Positions 22,410 through 31,077 are shown, counted from the stretch's first letter. The stretch: 64,000 bases of DNA from Alphaproteobacteria bacterium (GCA_028871455.1 JAGWNF010000011.1:34980-98979); one strand, 5' to 3'. Notes: generated by a model not told the origin, from the letters alone. A program made the numbers and translations.

Positions 22410-22808
22410 ATGGCCGAGGGAATCGACCGCCATGGTTGCACGCCTGCAAGAGAGAACAAAACCGGTACGAACCTAACCGCTGCCGGCGTCGCTGTCACGA
22501 TCGCGCCGCGGGCGCCGCGGGCCGGACGCTGCGGCTATGTGGTCGCGGCCGGTCGGGCGCCGTTCTGCGACCGGCCGGCGCTGCCGGGCGGCTCGTACTG
22601 CGCCCGGCACCGCGCGCGTTGCACGGTCGCGCCGGCGAGTCCCGGCTTCGCCGCACTGGCCGCGCTTCAGGCCCGCGTCGCGTCCGCGCCGCCGCCCGAG
22701 CTCGCTGGGTTGCGGGTGCCGGCGCCGCCGGAGCCGGTGGACGAAGACGACGACGAGCGCCTGGCCGGCCTCGACCTGCCGCCGGCCGCGATCTCCCGCG
22801 ACGAATGA
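22410..22808 (+). CDS. GcrA-like zinc-knuckle protein, phage-region ORF
   Basis: A 132-residue protein with a Cys/His cluster (C-x11-C-x10-C-x2-H around residues 40-67) that resembles the C-terminal part of GcrA-type regulators (CDRPALPGGSYCARH). The remainder is Ala/Pro/Glu-rich. It is the first gene right of the repressor promoter. The GcrA link is a weak resemblance. Confidence 0.45.
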   Translation: MAEGIDRHGCTPARENKTGTNLTAAGVAVTIAPRAPRAGRCGYVVAAGRAPFCDRPALPGGSYCARHRARCTVAPASPGFAALAALQARVASAPPPELAGLRVPAPPEPVDEDDDERLAGLDLPPAAISRDE

Positions 22809-22904
22809 GGGAGCCGCCATGAGCCGCGCGAAATCCCGGCCGGGCCGCGTCGAGGCGCTGGCGCCCACGCCCCGGAGCGCTGGTCGAAGGGCGATCTCGC
22901 CCTG

Positions 22905-23345
22905 GTGCCGCGCGTCATCGCCGACGAGCACGGCCGGCCGGCGCGGCCTTATCGCGCCGAGGACACGCTCGCGCGCCTGCAGCGCCTCGGCACCATCTCG
23001 GCCGAGATGCGCCAAGCCGGCGACGATTTCCATGCGCTCTTCCGGCTGGCGCAGCTCGATCCGCTCGGAGCCCCCGATCTGCGCCGCGTGCCGCAAAGCG
23101 TGCGCGCGCTGCCGGTGTCGGCGCGGGCGGACGAGGCGCGCCGCCGCGTCTGGGCGGCGCTCAAGGCACTCGGCGGACCGGCGTCGCCGGCCGGCGCCTG
23201 CGTCTGGCATGTCGTCGGCTGTGGCTGGACGCTGAAGGAATGGGCGCGGCGCGCCGGCTGGAGCGGCCGGCCGGTCACGCCGGAAACCGCCTCCGGCATT
23301 CTCGTCGCCGCGCTCGGCGCGCTCCAGGCGTTCTATGGATTGTGA
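22905..23345 (+). CDS. DUF6456-like protein, possibly 5'-frameshifted
   Basis: The C-terminal 100 residues fit the DUF6456 pattern: AEDTLARLQRLGTI, AGDDFHALFRLAQLDPL, SPAGACVWHVVGCGWTLKEWA, GWSGRPV and ILVAALGAL. Similarity-like sequence (ERWSKGDLALV) continues upstream of the GTG at 22905 in the same frame, but the only good start (ATG 22819 with GGGAG) is in another frame. A one-base indel near 22,870 would join them. Function is unknown. Confidence 0.55.
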   Translation: MPRVIADEHGRPARPYRAEDTLARLQRLGTISAEMRQAGDDFHALFRLAQLDPLGAPDLRRVPQSVRALPVSARADEARRRVWAALKALGGPASPAGACVWHVVGCGWTLKEWARRAGWSGRPVTPETASGILVAALGALQAFYGL

Positions 23346-23517
23346 GCCGGCAACCGCCTGTCGGATTTCACGTAAGGGTCTTGTATGAAGGCGATCGAAG
23401 CGATTAAGATGCAATCGCAAGTAGCCATAGGCCAGTTTGCGTCGCGCCGCCGCGGTCGAGGGGAGTCCCGATCGCCAATGAGATGCGCAACGCCTTGCGG
23501 CCTGCAGGGGAGGCTGG

Positions 23518-23703
23518 GTGGCGACACCGAAGGAATTACGTGCCGAAGCGCGCGTCTATCGCGAGGCGGCGGCCGACGAATCGACGCCGACGCTAAAGCT
23601 TTATCTCGCCCGTCACGCGCTCGCCCTGGCGCAGCTCGCCGAGCGGCTCGTCCGCGCTCGGCCGCCGGCGGATCGGAGCCGGTTGGACGTGGACGAAACC
23701 TGA
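23518..23703 (+). CDS. Small helical hypothetical protein
   Basis: A 61-residue Ala/Leu/Arg-rich, probably all-helical protein (MATPKELRAEARVYREAA). A GTG start is preceded by GGGGAGG. Not recognised. Confidence 0.5.
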   Translation: MATPKELRAEARVYREAAADESTPTLKLYLARHALALAQLAERLVRARPPADRSRLDVDET

Positions 23704-23719
23704 CCGACGCGGGCGACCG

Positions 23720-23875
23720 ATGGAGCGTTGGATCGCCCGCATGAACATCGCGCGCTACAAGCGCCAGCTCCAGGGTGCACTCGACGACGCGGAGCGCCGC
23801 GCCGTCGAAAAGCTGCTCGCCGAGGAAGAGGCGCGGCTCAAGGCGCTCGAGCGGTCCGAGCGCATCAAGTCCTAG
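23720..23875 (+). CDS. Small charged helical protein
   Basis: A 51-residue protein, MNIARYKRQLQGALDD followed by ERRAVEKLLAEEEARLKALE, resembling a widespread family of short helical alphaproteobacterial proteins of unknown role. ATG 23720 and ATG 23741 are both possible. Confidence 0.5.
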   Translation: MERWIARMNIARYKRQLQGALDDAERRAVEKLLAEEEARLKALERSERIKS

Positions 23876-23900
23876 ACCGCGCGACGGCGCTCGCGCCGCG

Positions 23901-24008
23901 CCCCTCACCTGCCGACCGCTCTTCGCGGTCGGCCTCCCCGCAAGCGGGGAGAGGGTTGCTTTGAGTTGGCGAGCGTAGCGCGAGCCTTACTCAAAGCTGG
24001 GTGAGGGG
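23901..24008. repeat. Dispersed GC-rich palindromic repeat, copy 1
   Basis: Begins cccctcacc and ends gggtgagggg, the reverse complement. Internal hairpins are gccgaccgc/gcggtcggc and ctccccgc/gcggggag. The core phrases tttgagttggcgagcg and cttactcaaagctgggtg recur at 35,404, 38,545 and 51,273. Confidence 0.8.
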
Positions 24009-24216
24009 TGTAGGTCGTCGCCGGCCGATTGGCAGTTTGCGCCGGCGAGGCTAGGGTGAGGACCGACGGCGTCCGCGTCGCATCGTGAAATCGTCGGCCG
24101 GCGCCGATCGGGGGGATTCGTCGCTATGCTGCCGCACGACCGGCTGGCCCATGCGCCGATCAGCCGACGGCCCGCGCTGAAGCTGCCGAATGGCGCCCGG
24201 CCGGCCAAGTAGCGCC

Positions 24217-24699
24217 ATGCACATTCGCCCGGCCACCGCCGCCGATGACGACGCCGTCTGGCGCATCATCGGTCCGGTGATCGCCGCCGGCGAGACTTAT
24301 GCGCTGCCGTGCGACTGGAGCCGCGCCGACGCGCTGGCTTTCTGGCGCGCCGCCGATCACGAAGTTTTCGTCGCCGAGGACGACGGCACAATCGTCGGCA
24401 CCTACTACCTCCACGCCAACCACCGCGGCGGCGGCGCGCATGTCGCGAATTGCGGCTATGTCACCGCCGCCGAGGCGACCGGCCGCGGCGTGGCAATCGC
24501 CATGTGCGCCCATTCGCTCGAAATCGCCCGCGCGCGCGGCTTCCGCGCCATGCAGTTCAATCTCGTGGTGTCCACCAACGAGCGCGCGATCCGGCTGTGG
24601 GAGCGCTGCGGCTTCGCCGTCGTCGGCCGGCTGCCCGGCGCCTTCGCGCATCCGCGCTTGGGCTTCGTCGACGCGCTGGTGATGTACCGGACGCTCTAG
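24217..24699 (+). CDS. GNAT-family N-acetyltransferase
   Basis: A 160-residue acetyl-CoA-dependent transferase. Motif A lies around residues 75-105 (AEATGRGVAIAMCAHSLEIA) and the motif B region NERAIRLWERCGF is typical. ATG 24217 starts the conserved sequence MHIRPATAADD. Substrate unknown. Confidence 0.85.
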   Translation: MHIRPATAADDDAVWRIIGPVIAAGETYALPCDWSRADALAFWRAADHEVFVAEDDGTIVGTYYLHANHRGGGAHVANCGYVTAAEATGRGVAIAMCAHSLEIARARGFRAMQFNLVVSTNERAIRLWERCGFAVVGRLPGAFAHPRLGFVDALVMYRTL

Positions 24700-24712
24700 G
24701 CGGCGGCCCGGC

Positions 24713-24808
24713 TCACGGATTGCGCCGGGACTGCCACGCCAGCACGAGCATGAAGGCGACGACGCCTGCGATCACGAGTCCGAGATAAGCGGTTTCACCG
24801 GTCGACAT
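24713..24808 (-). CDS. 31-residue single-helix membrane microprotein
   Basis: A short ORF: a few polar residues, one hydrophobic helix (LGLVIAGVVAFMLVLAW) and a basic end. A strong AAGGGGG precedes ATG 24808. Not recognised. Confidence 0.4.
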   Translation of the reverse strand: MSTGETAYLGLVIAGVVAFMLVLAWQSRRNP

Positions 24809-24975
24809 TCGTTTCCCCCTTCGACACGACGCAAGAAATTCTCGCGCGGTCGATCGGGATTCTACCGGCCCGCGCCGCGTCGAGGCGCAAACGCCTTTCA
24901 CTTTCATGGTCCATGTTGTCGCGGGCTCAGCCGGCGCACGGGCTGTCGTACGGCGCGACCTCGGCGCCGGCGAAG

Positions 24976-25023
24976 CTTTGCGCTTGGCGAACGGCGCGGC
25001 TTCGTCAAAGCTGGGTGAGGGGG
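24976..25023. repeat. Dispersed repeat, diverged partial copy
   Basis: Contains tttgcgcttggcgaacg and gtcaaagctgggtgagggg, a degenerate half of the family seen at 23,901. Confidence 0.5.
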
Positions 25024-25098
25024 GCGCGGCCGGGCGGATGCCGCTTTTCGTCGGGCCCGGACCCGCGTTTCGAAACTTGCACCGGAGCCCTGTGTCCC

Positions 25099-25962
25099 GT
25101 GAATCTTGAAAGCGTCAAGCGCAATCCGACGGTCCGCTTCACGTGGTTGGTGCTGGTCCGTCTGTTCGACGACGAGGGGTTCGAGCTTTCGGGTCACCTC
25201 GCCTTCGTGGCGCTGCTGGCGCTGTTTCCGTTTCTGATTTTCCTCGGCGCGCTCGCCGGCGTGTTGGGCAATTTCGCGACCGGTCAGCGGTTCGTCGCCT
25301 TCATGCTCCAGTTCACGCCCGGCGACATTTCGGCGACGCTCAGTCCGGTGGTCACGCGAATCTTTTCGAGCCGGGATACCGGTATCCTCACCTTCAGCGC
25401 CCTGTTCATGCTGTGGGCGGCGTCGAACGGCATCGAGGCCATGCGCGTCGTGCTCAACCGGGCCTACCGGGTGGCCGAGACGCGCTCTTTTTGGTGGCGG
25501 CGGGCGCAGAGCGTCGTCTTCGTCGCCCTCGGCGCGTTGGCCATGATCCTGTTGTCGCTCGCGGTCGTGCTCGGTCCGCTGCTGTGGAGTCTCGTCACGC
25601 AGGTCGTGCCGGCGTCCGCGGCCGAGGCGGCCTTCTGGCAGGTCGCGCGCTACGGCATCGCCGGCACCGTCACCTTCGTGGTGCTGCTCGCGCTCCACCT
25701 CTGGCTGCCGAACACGCGCCACCGGATCCGCGATCTGCTGCCGGGCATCGTCGTCACCGTCGCGCTTTTGCTCGGCACTGCGAGCCTGTTTTCCGTCTAT
25801 CTCACCACCGTGCCGAGCTACAGCGCGGTCTACGGCAGCCTCGGCGGCGTTGTCGTCGTGCTCGTCTATCTCTACGTGAACGCACTGACTTTCATTTTCG
25901 GCGGCGAACTCAATTCCGCCATCTGGCGCGCCCGCGCCGCGCATCGCCAATCCGTCGACTGA
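25099..25962 (+). CDS. YihY/BrkB-family inner-membrane protein
   Basis: A 287-residue protein with about six transmembrane helices. Family features are LAFVALLALFPFLIFLGAL near the start, NGIEAMRVVLNRAYRV, and GSLGGVVVVLVYLYVNAL near the end. GTG 25099 has GGAG upstream; the longer open frame includes repeat DNA and is unlikely to be translated. The family is often called RNase BN by old error; its role is unknown. Confidence 0.8.
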   Translation: MNLESVKRNPTVRFTWLVLVRLFDDEGFELSGHLAFVALLALFPFLIFLGALAGVLGNFATGQRFVAFMLQFTPGDISATLSPVVTRIFSSRDTGILTFSALFMLWAASNGIEAMRVVLNRAYRVAETRSFWWRRAQSVVFVALGALAMILLSLAVVLGPLLWSLVTQVVPASAAEAAFWQVARYGIAGTVTFVVLLALHLWLPNTRHRIRDLLPGIVVTVALLLGTASLFSVYLTTVPSYSAVYGSLGGVVVVLVYLYVNALTFIFGGELNSAIWRARAAHRQSVD

Positions 25963-25969
25963 CGCCGCG

Positions 25970-26167
25970 CTATCGCCCGCGTTCGATGCGCTGCTGGCCG
26001 GCCTCGGTGAGCGCGAGACCGCCCGCGCGGTCGACCGCATAGCCGAGCGCGATCAGCTTCTCCTCGTGCTGCCAGAGCACGCCGCGGCGCATGAATCCCA
26101 CGGCGAGATCCGCGAGCGATTGGAACTCGGCCTCGGTCAGCGGCGGCGCCAAATCGACGTCCGACAT
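25970..26167 (-). CDS. Small hypothetical protein
   Basis: A 65-residue protein (MSDVDLAPPLTEAEFQSLA) with winged-helix-like ending (ALTEAGQQRI). Tail-to-tail with the YihY gene. Not recognised. Confidence 0.5.
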   Translation of the reverse strand: MSDVDLAPPLTEAEFQSLADLAVGFMRRGVLWQHEEKLIALGYAVDRAGGLALTEAGQQRIERGR

Positions 26168-26328
26168 GGCGCCAAGGGTATAGGCCCGGCGCCCGCGTGA
26201 ATCCAAGGGGCGGCGGCCGTGATCTTTTGGAGCGTGCGGGCCGCGCGCAGATCGGCGTTGCCGGGCGGCGCGTCCGGCGTCATCGTTCCTTCCGGGAATG
26301 CGCCGGCGCGCCGGCGCGGGAGGTTGCC

Positions 26329-26610
26329 ATGCCGAAAAAATCAGCGCGCCGGCCGCTCCGCCGGCAGACCCACCCATCGCCGCGGAAACCGGCCGTGCCG
26401 CCGGCCCACCGGGCCGCCGCGCCGCCGGCGAAGCCGCCGGTGCCGCCGCCGGCCGCGACCTGGTTCGGCATCAGCATCGACGGCAAGCGCGTGCCCTACA
26501 CCCTGCCGAGCGTCGAAGACGCCGCGACCGTGGCCCAAGGCCTGCGCGAGCAGGGCCACAAGGTCGCGATCTACGACCAGCAGACCAATCGGATCGTCAA
26601 GCGGCTGTGA
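26329..26610 (+). CDS. Small hypothetical protein with Pro/Ala-rich N-terminus
   Basis: A 93-residue protein. Residues 1-45 are Lys/Arg/Pro/Ala-rich and probably disordered; residues 46-93 look folded (TWFGISIDGKRVPYTLPS and GHKVAIYDQQTNRIVKRL). GGGAGG precedes ATG 26329. Not recognised. Confidence 0.5.
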   Translation: MPKKSARRPLRRQTHPSPRKPAVPPAHRAAAPPAKPPVPPPAATWFGISIDGKRVPYTLPSVEDAATVAQGLREQGHKVAIYDQQTNRIVKRL

Positions 26611-26640
26611 GCGCGCGGCCGGGCGCGTTTCCTTTTTCGC

Positions 26641-26679
26641 CCTCGCCCCCGTCAGGGGGAGAGGGTCGGGGTGAGGGGC
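26641..26679. repeat. Dispersed repeat, short copy
   Basis: cctcgcccccgtcaggg with pairing arm and ending gtcggggtgagggg, a shortened member of the family at 23,901. Confidence 0.6.
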
Positions 26680-26754
26680 TGCGGCCCACGTCGCCGTCGC
26701 CGGCCGCGGGTTGCTGCAGTCTCGACCGGAGATGGCTGAAGAAAGGCGCGGCGG

Positions 26755-26955
26755 TTATGGCTCGCCGGCCGTGTCCGGCCGGTGCGGCGGCGTACGTGCC
26801 TCGGCCGCTTTCTCCTCCAGCTCGGCCTTCTCGATTTCGTCCTCGATCTTGCGGATCTCGCCGAGGTAGTACCGCGCCACGGTCGACGGCGCGTCGGTCA
26901 GCAGCCGGCGATAGGCGTCGAGCTGGCGATGGAGGAGCTGCACGCGGTCGATCAT
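26755..26955 (-). CDS. Small coiled-coil hypothetical protein
   Basis: A 66-residue protein with a helical region rich in Glu/Lys (YLGEIRKIEDEIEKAELEEK). AAAGGAG precedes ATG 26955, which is favoured over ATG 26976. Function unknown. Confidence 0.5.
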   Translation of the reverse strand: MIDRVQLLHRQLDAYRRLLTDAPSTVARYYLGEIRKIEDEIEKAELEEKAAEARTPPHRPDTAGEP

Positions 26956-27024
26956 GGCCGCTCCTTTCGACTCCATCTGGGCGCGCCGCGCCGGCCCATG
27001 TCAAGGGCATGCGCGACGCCGCGC

Positions 27025-27456
27025 TCAGCGATAGACCAGCACCGGAATCTTGGAATAGGTCAGCACCTTCTGCGTGTGGCTGCCGACCACCAGCGCCGCG
27101 GCGCCGCTGCGTCCGTGCGAGCCCATGACGATGAGGTCGCAGTGCTTCGCCTGCGCGGTTTCGATGATCGAGAGATAGGGCGGGCCTTTCTCGATGTTGA
27201 TCGTCTCGCACGGCACGCCGGCCGCCTTCGCCGCCTCGGCCAGCCGGTCGAGAACGGCCGCCGCCTCCTGCCGCGCGGCGTGCACGATGCCGGGCTGCGC
27301 GCTGGCGGGAATGTTGGCGTCGAAGCCGTAGAGCGGCTCGGTGACCTTGACCACCGTCACCTTGCTGCCGAGGCTCTTGGCGAGCGCGATGCCCTGCTTT
27401 GCCGCGCCGGTCGCCAGCTCCGAGCCGTCGGTCGCGATCAAGATGTTCCGATACAT
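27025..27456 (-). CDS. Universal stress protein (UspA family)
   Basis: A 143-residue protein with the UspA start NILIATDGSELA and the ATP-binding motif VMGSHGRSGAAALVVGSHTQKVL (G-2x-G-9x-G-S/T). Such proteins help survival in stress and oxygen limitation. GGAGAGGAA precedes ATG 27456. An FNR/FixK-like box lies 58 bases upstream. Confidence 0.92.
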   Translation of the reverse strand: MYRNILIATDGSELATGAAKQGIALAKSLGSKVTVVKVTEPLYGFDANIPASAQPGIVHAARQEAAAVLDRLAEAAKAAGVPCETINIEKGPPYLSIIETAQAKHCDLIVMGSHGRSGAAALVVGSHTQKVLTYSKIPVLVYR

Positions 27457-27513
27457 TTCGTTCCTCTCCCGAATTGCCGGCCCGCACCATGCGGCAGCCG
27501 CGCCGTTTCGCCC

Positions 27514-27527
27514 TTGACCTAGATCAA
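27514..27527 (-). promoter_or_regulatory. FNR/FixK-type anaerobox upstream of the usp gene
   Basis: ttgacctagatcaa matches the TTGAT-N4-ATCAA consensus at nine of ten half-site bases and is palindromic. Its centre is about 64 bases upstream of the usp start codon, compatible with activation by a CRP/FNR-family regulator under low oxygen. Confidence 0.6.
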
Positions 27528-27607
27528 GCCCGCTTCCGGCGCGGATGAGCTTCCTTTAACCGGGCGGCCGGTCGCGCACGGCCCGGCGGTGGTCGACGAT
27601 CGTGGCG

Positions 27608-27871
27608 CTATTTTACGCCGTTCAAAATTTTATCGATCTGACTCGCGGGCATGTCGTGGAAATTTGCGTTGACCTTCGACTCCGGCGCAGCCGCAGCCGA
27701 ACTCGCCCTGCCGCAGGCTTTGCTGCATCGATGGGTGTCGAGGTTGTAGATCGCGCTGCAACCGTCTTTGCAGGTGATGCTGCATCCATGTCCCGCGTCG
27801 CAGGTTTCGGCGACGGCAGGAATGGTTTGCCACGCCAACACCAGCAGCGATGCAGCGATGAGTCTGATCAT
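27608..27871 (-). CDS. Small secreted cysteine-rich protein
   Basis: An 87-residue precursor with signal peptide (about residues 1-21). The mature part has six Cys within CDAGHGCSITCKDGCSAIYN and the following stretch, probably forming disulfides, then a polar helix. GGGGAGG precedes ATG 27871. Not recognised. Confidence 0.55.
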   Translation of the reverse strand: MIRLIAASLLVLAWQTIPAVAETCDAGHGCSITCKDGCSAIYNLDTHRCSKACGRASSAAAAPESKVNANFHDMPASQIDKILNGVK

Positions 27872-27955
27872 AACCTACCTCCCCGGTTGAGCCTGCCGCG
27901 GCGGAACTATAGCACGCCTTGAGCCGTCTCCACGCCGGAACAGGAGGCTACCTCG

Positions 27956-28421
27956 TTACGTCCGCGCTTTCTCGTCGCGGACGAACACGAACAGCAGCAT
28001 GTCGACGTGCTCGCCGTCGCGCGCCAGCGGAAACGCCACGCGGCGATAGGGAACGTGCTCGCGCCCGGTCGTCGCGACGATGCCGGCGCGGTATTCCGGC
28101 CGGCGCGTGCGGAGGATCTCGCCGTAGCCTCGCAGGATCGCCGCGACGTCGTTGGTGTCGAGCACCTCCTCGACGTATTTGCCGGTGCCGTCGCTGCCCT
28201 GGATGGCGACCACCTCGGTGCCGACCAGCCGAATACGATAGCGTGTCTCGGCGTCCGGCACCGCGATCACCTCGATCATCATGATCCAGGGCAGGAGCTC
28301 GACGATCTCCGTCGGTTCGACGTGCTGGCGTCCCGGCAGCTTCCCCGGCGGGCGCCTTGCGGGCAAGATAGTCGGCGAGCTGGCGGAAACGCGGGTGCGC
28401 GTCAGTAGACGAGTCGTTCAT
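27956..28421 (-). pseudogene. PAS-domain (PAS_5-like) protein with a +1 frameshift
   Basis: The N-terminus (MNDSSTDAHPRFRQLADYLA from ATG 28421) and the body (PGKLPGRQHVEPTEIVELLP onward) are in different frames. Removing one C from a ccc run near 28,350 restores the usual PAS_5 layout, in which a short helix leads to PGR..++PTEI..LLPW. The body keeps the ligand-binding PAS fold (WIMMIEVIAVPD, RYRIRLVGTEV). This is either a true mutation or a one-base sequence error. Confidence 0.6.
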
Positions 28422-28572
28422 CTAATGAATACTACCAGATTACTCTGGCGATTTGGCAGCGGCGTAATCCGTCGGTGGCGCGATCGGCCGCCCGGAGTTG
28501 CGCGCATATCGCTTCCCGTCCGGCGCGGTTCTGCCCCAAAAAAGCCCAAGGCGGTTTCTAGCCTCGCTGCCC

Positions 28573-29409
28573 ATGGAGTCGTCGCAAGCCGACTGGCTGC
28601 CGTTTGGCAAGCCGCCCGTCCAGTGGGATTGGCGCGCCGTCCGCCGTTGGATAAAGCGCTGGTGGAAGCGCCTGCGCCGAGCGTGGCGCGCGCTCGTCGC
28701 GCTGCCGCGCGCTCTGCGCATCGGGATCGTCGCCGCCGTGGTCCTCGCGGTCTTCGCGGCGGTCAATCTCGTCTATCATGTCGTGGAGAAGCCGACCGAG
28801 CTGTTCTTCGCGCTTGGCGCCGGCAAGACGCCGGCGGCTACCTGGCGGGAATACGGCGCGCTCTTTCGCGAATATTCGACCAAGGATATTCCGCCCGCAC
28901 TGCTGGCGGCGCTGGCCGAGGTCGAAAGCGACGGCGATCCCGTCGCGCGCACCTACTGGCGCTGGCGCTTGGCGTGGAATCCCTTCGCCGTCTACGCGCC
29001 GGCCTCGACCTCGGTCGGCATGTACCAGATGACCGACGCCGCCTTCGCCGACGCACGGCATTACTGCATCCGCGATCACGCCGTCACCGACGACTGCTGG
29101 TTCACCTTCCTCTACACGCGCCTGCTGCCGCACGACGCCATCGAACTCGCTTCGGTGTTCCTCGATCGCAAGGTGGCGGAGATCCGCGCCGCCCGGCCCG
29201 CGCGCGCGGCCAGCCCGCGCCAGATCGAGGATCTCGCCGCCATCGTCCAGCTCTGCGGCATCGGGCCGGCGGAGAAATTCGCGCGCCGGCATTTCCGCCT
29301 GGCCCGCGGCGAGCGCTGCGGCGACGCGCTCGCGGCCGCCTATCTCGCGCGGGTCGATGCGATGAAGCGGGCGTTTCTGAGGCTGGCGGCCGACGATCGC
29401 CGTCGCTGA
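28573..29409 (+). CDS. Membrane-anchored lytic transglycosylase-like (SLT) protein
   Basis: A 278-residue protein: a basic N-terminus, one transmembrane helix (about residues 55-77) and an extracytoplasmic domain with goose-lysozyme-like/SLT features. PALLAALAEVESDGDPVA carries the catalytic Glu and SVGMYQMTDAAF resembles the G-x-x-Q-[IM]-x motif. It may cut peptidoglycan. ATG 28573 is preferred over an upstream frame extension. Confidence 0.7.
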   Translation: MESSQADWLPFGKPPVQWDWRAVRRWIKRWWKRLRRAWRALVALPRALRIGIVAAVVLAVFAAVNLVYHVVEKPTELFFALGAGKTPAATWREYGALFREYSTKDIPPALLAALAEVESDGDPVARTYWRWRLAWNPFAVYAPASTSVGMYQMTDAAFADARHYCIRDHAVTDDCWFTFLYTRLLPHDAIELASVFLDRKVAEIRAARPARAASPRQIEDLAAIVQLCGIGPAEKFARRHFRLARGERCGDALAAAYLARVDAMKRAFLRLAADDRRR

Positions 29410-29528
29410 GCGCGCCGACGCTCGCGATGGACGGGTGCCGCGGCGCACGGTTCAACGATGCTGCCTGATCTGCATCAAGGCACCGCGACCGGCGTCGCCG
29501 GACCATGCGGATGTCGAGCGAGGCTGTG

Positions 29529-29744
29529 ATGCTGCATTACAACGTGCGCTTCGTGAAATGCCTGCTCAGTCCGAATGGGCAGCCGTGCAAATGCGTCCAG
29601 GAGGTGATTGCCGTGGACGCCGACAGTCCGGGCGAGGCCATCCACGCGGCCCAGCGGACCTTCGAGCACGACCGTTGCATTGCGGACTGGCACATCTACG
29701 CGGACGCCATCGAGGTCACCGAGCTGGCGGAGGTTCGGGCGTAA
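29529..29744 (+). CDS. Small hypothetical protein
   Basis: A 71-residue protein (MLHYNVRFVKCLLSPNGQPC ...) with three Cys and a mixed alpha/beta look. In-frame ATG codons at 29505 and 29511 are alternatives. Not recognised. Confidence 0.5.
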   Translation: MLHYNVRFVKCLLSPNGQPCKCVQEVIAVDADSPGEAIHAAQRTFEHDRCIADWHIYADAIEVTELAEVRA

Positions 29745-29883
29745 AACCGCCTTACAACCGCGCGAACGCCACCAGCGGCGCGACGTTGTGACGGTTGGCC
29801 GCGCTTGGCCGCCGCCGCATATCTCGTGCGTCGACGCCATGAAGCGGAAGTTTCTGGAGCTGGCGGCGGAGCGCTGAACTCGC

Positions 29884-30999
29884 TTATCCGGCCGGCTCGA
29901 CCAACGAATAGCTGGTGCTGCGCCCGCCGGCGGATTCCTTCGCGAGAATGCCCCGTTTGATCAATCCCTCGATGTCGCGTAACGCCGTGTCCGGCGAGCT
30001 TTTGGTGAGCTTCGCCCATTTCGACGTCGTAAGCTTGCCGTCGAACCCGTCGAGCAGCCGTTTCAGCATCGCGCGTTGCCGCTCGTTCAACGGTGTCGCG
30101 GCGTGGCGCTCCCAGAAGCGGGCCTTGTCGAGCGCGCCCGCCAGGAGCGTCTCGGCGTTATGCAAGGCGCGGCCGAAGCAGCCGATGAACCATTGCAGAT
30201 GCGCGGTGAGATCGAGATCGCCTTTCTGCGTCTCCTCGAGGTGATCGTAATACGCGTCCCGTTCCCGCCAGATCTGCGCCGATATGCTGTAGAACCGTTG
30301 CGCGCTTCGTTCCGAGCGGGCGAGCGCCATGTCGGCGATGGCGCGGCCGATGCGGCCGTTCCCGTCTTCGAACGGGTGAATGGTCACGAACCAGAAATGG
30401 GCGATCCCGGCCTTGAGCACCGGGTCGAGTTTCGCGTCGGCGCGGTTGAACCAGTCGAGAAACGCCGCCATCTCGGGCTCGATCCGCGCGCCGCTCGGCG
30501 CTTCGAAATGGACGCGTTCGATGGGGCCCTTCTGCGAGACTACCTGCATCGGATCGGCCTCGGGCGGGCGCCAGGCGCCGACCGTGATCTTGCGCATGGA
30601 GCTGCGTCCGGTCGGAAACAGCGCGGCGTGCCAGCCGAAGAGCCGGTCCTTGGTGAGGGGCTCGCCGTAGTTCAGGGTCGCGTCGAGGATCATCTCGACG
30701 ACGCCGTCGACGTGGCGTTCGCTCTGAACGCCGCGGCCGATATCGACCTTGAGGCGACGCGCGATCGACGATCGGACCTGCGCCGGGTCCAGTTTCTCGC
30801 CCTCGATCTCGCTCGATTTCACGACCTCCGCGGTCAGCGTCGCGAGCGAAGCTTCGGCGCGGAGCTGCGGATTGAGCGCCTCCATGCGGCCGACTAGGCG
30901 CCCCTGAAGATGGCGGACTTCGGCCAGCGCCTGGGCAAGCTCCGCCGCCCGCCACCGGAAATGGGGCCAGTCCTTCAGCTGATGGACGTACGTGGCCAT
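29884..30999 (-). CDS. Fic-domain AMPylase-like protein with winged-helix C-terminus
   Basis: A 371-residue protein. An N-terminal DUF4172-like domain contains the inhibitory motif SSEIEG (S-x3-E-G), which blocks ATP binding until released. The Fic core is HPFEDGNGRIGR with catalytic His and ATP-binding Arg, so it can in principle transfer AMP to a target hydroxyl. The C-terminus (GKLTTSKWAKLTKSSPDTAL) is a predicted winged helix. ATG 30999 fits the upstream AAAGG; ATG 31008 is possible. Two palindromes at the start suggest autoregulation. Confidence 0.9.
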   Translation of the reverse strand: MATYVHQLKDWPHFRWRAAELAQALAEVRHLQGRLVGRMEALNPQLRAEASLATLTAEVVKSSEIEGEKLDPAQVRSSIARRLKVDIGRGVQSERHVDGVVEMILDATLNYGEPLTKDRLFGWHAALFPTGRSSMRKITVGAWRPPEADPMQVVSQKGPIERVHFEAPSGARIEPEMAAFLDWFNRADAKLDPVLKAGIAHFWFVTIHPFEDGNGRIGRAIADMALARSERSAQRFYSISAQIWRERDAYYDHLEETQKGDLDLTAHLQWFIGCFGRALHNAETLLAGALDKARFWERHAATPLNERQRAMLKRLLDGFDGKLTTSKWAKLTKSSPDTALRDIEGLIKRGILAKESAGGRSTSYSLVEPAG

Positions 31000-31022
31000 T
31001 CTCCGCATCCTTTGCGGAGAAT
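30998..31022. promoter_or_regulatory. Palindromic operator 1 at the fic start
   Basis: ATTCTCCGCA-N5-TGCGGAGAAT, a perfect 10-bp inverted repeat covering the ribosome site and start codon of the Fic gene. Confidence 0.65.
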
Positions 31023-31052
31023 ATGACAGCTATTCGCCGCACCGGCAAGCCT

Positions 31053-31077
31053 ATTCTCCGCACTTCATGCGGATAAT
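31053..31077. promoter_or_regulatory. Palindromic operator 2 upstream of fic
   Basis: ATTCTCCGCA-N5-TGCGGATAAT, the same repeat with one mismatch, 55 bases from operator 1 (about five helical turns). The pair would let one dimeric regulator bind twice on one DNA face. The rest of the 31,080-31,352 gap holds only a weak promoter-like ttgacg..ctatga before the NYN gene. Confidence 0.65.
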
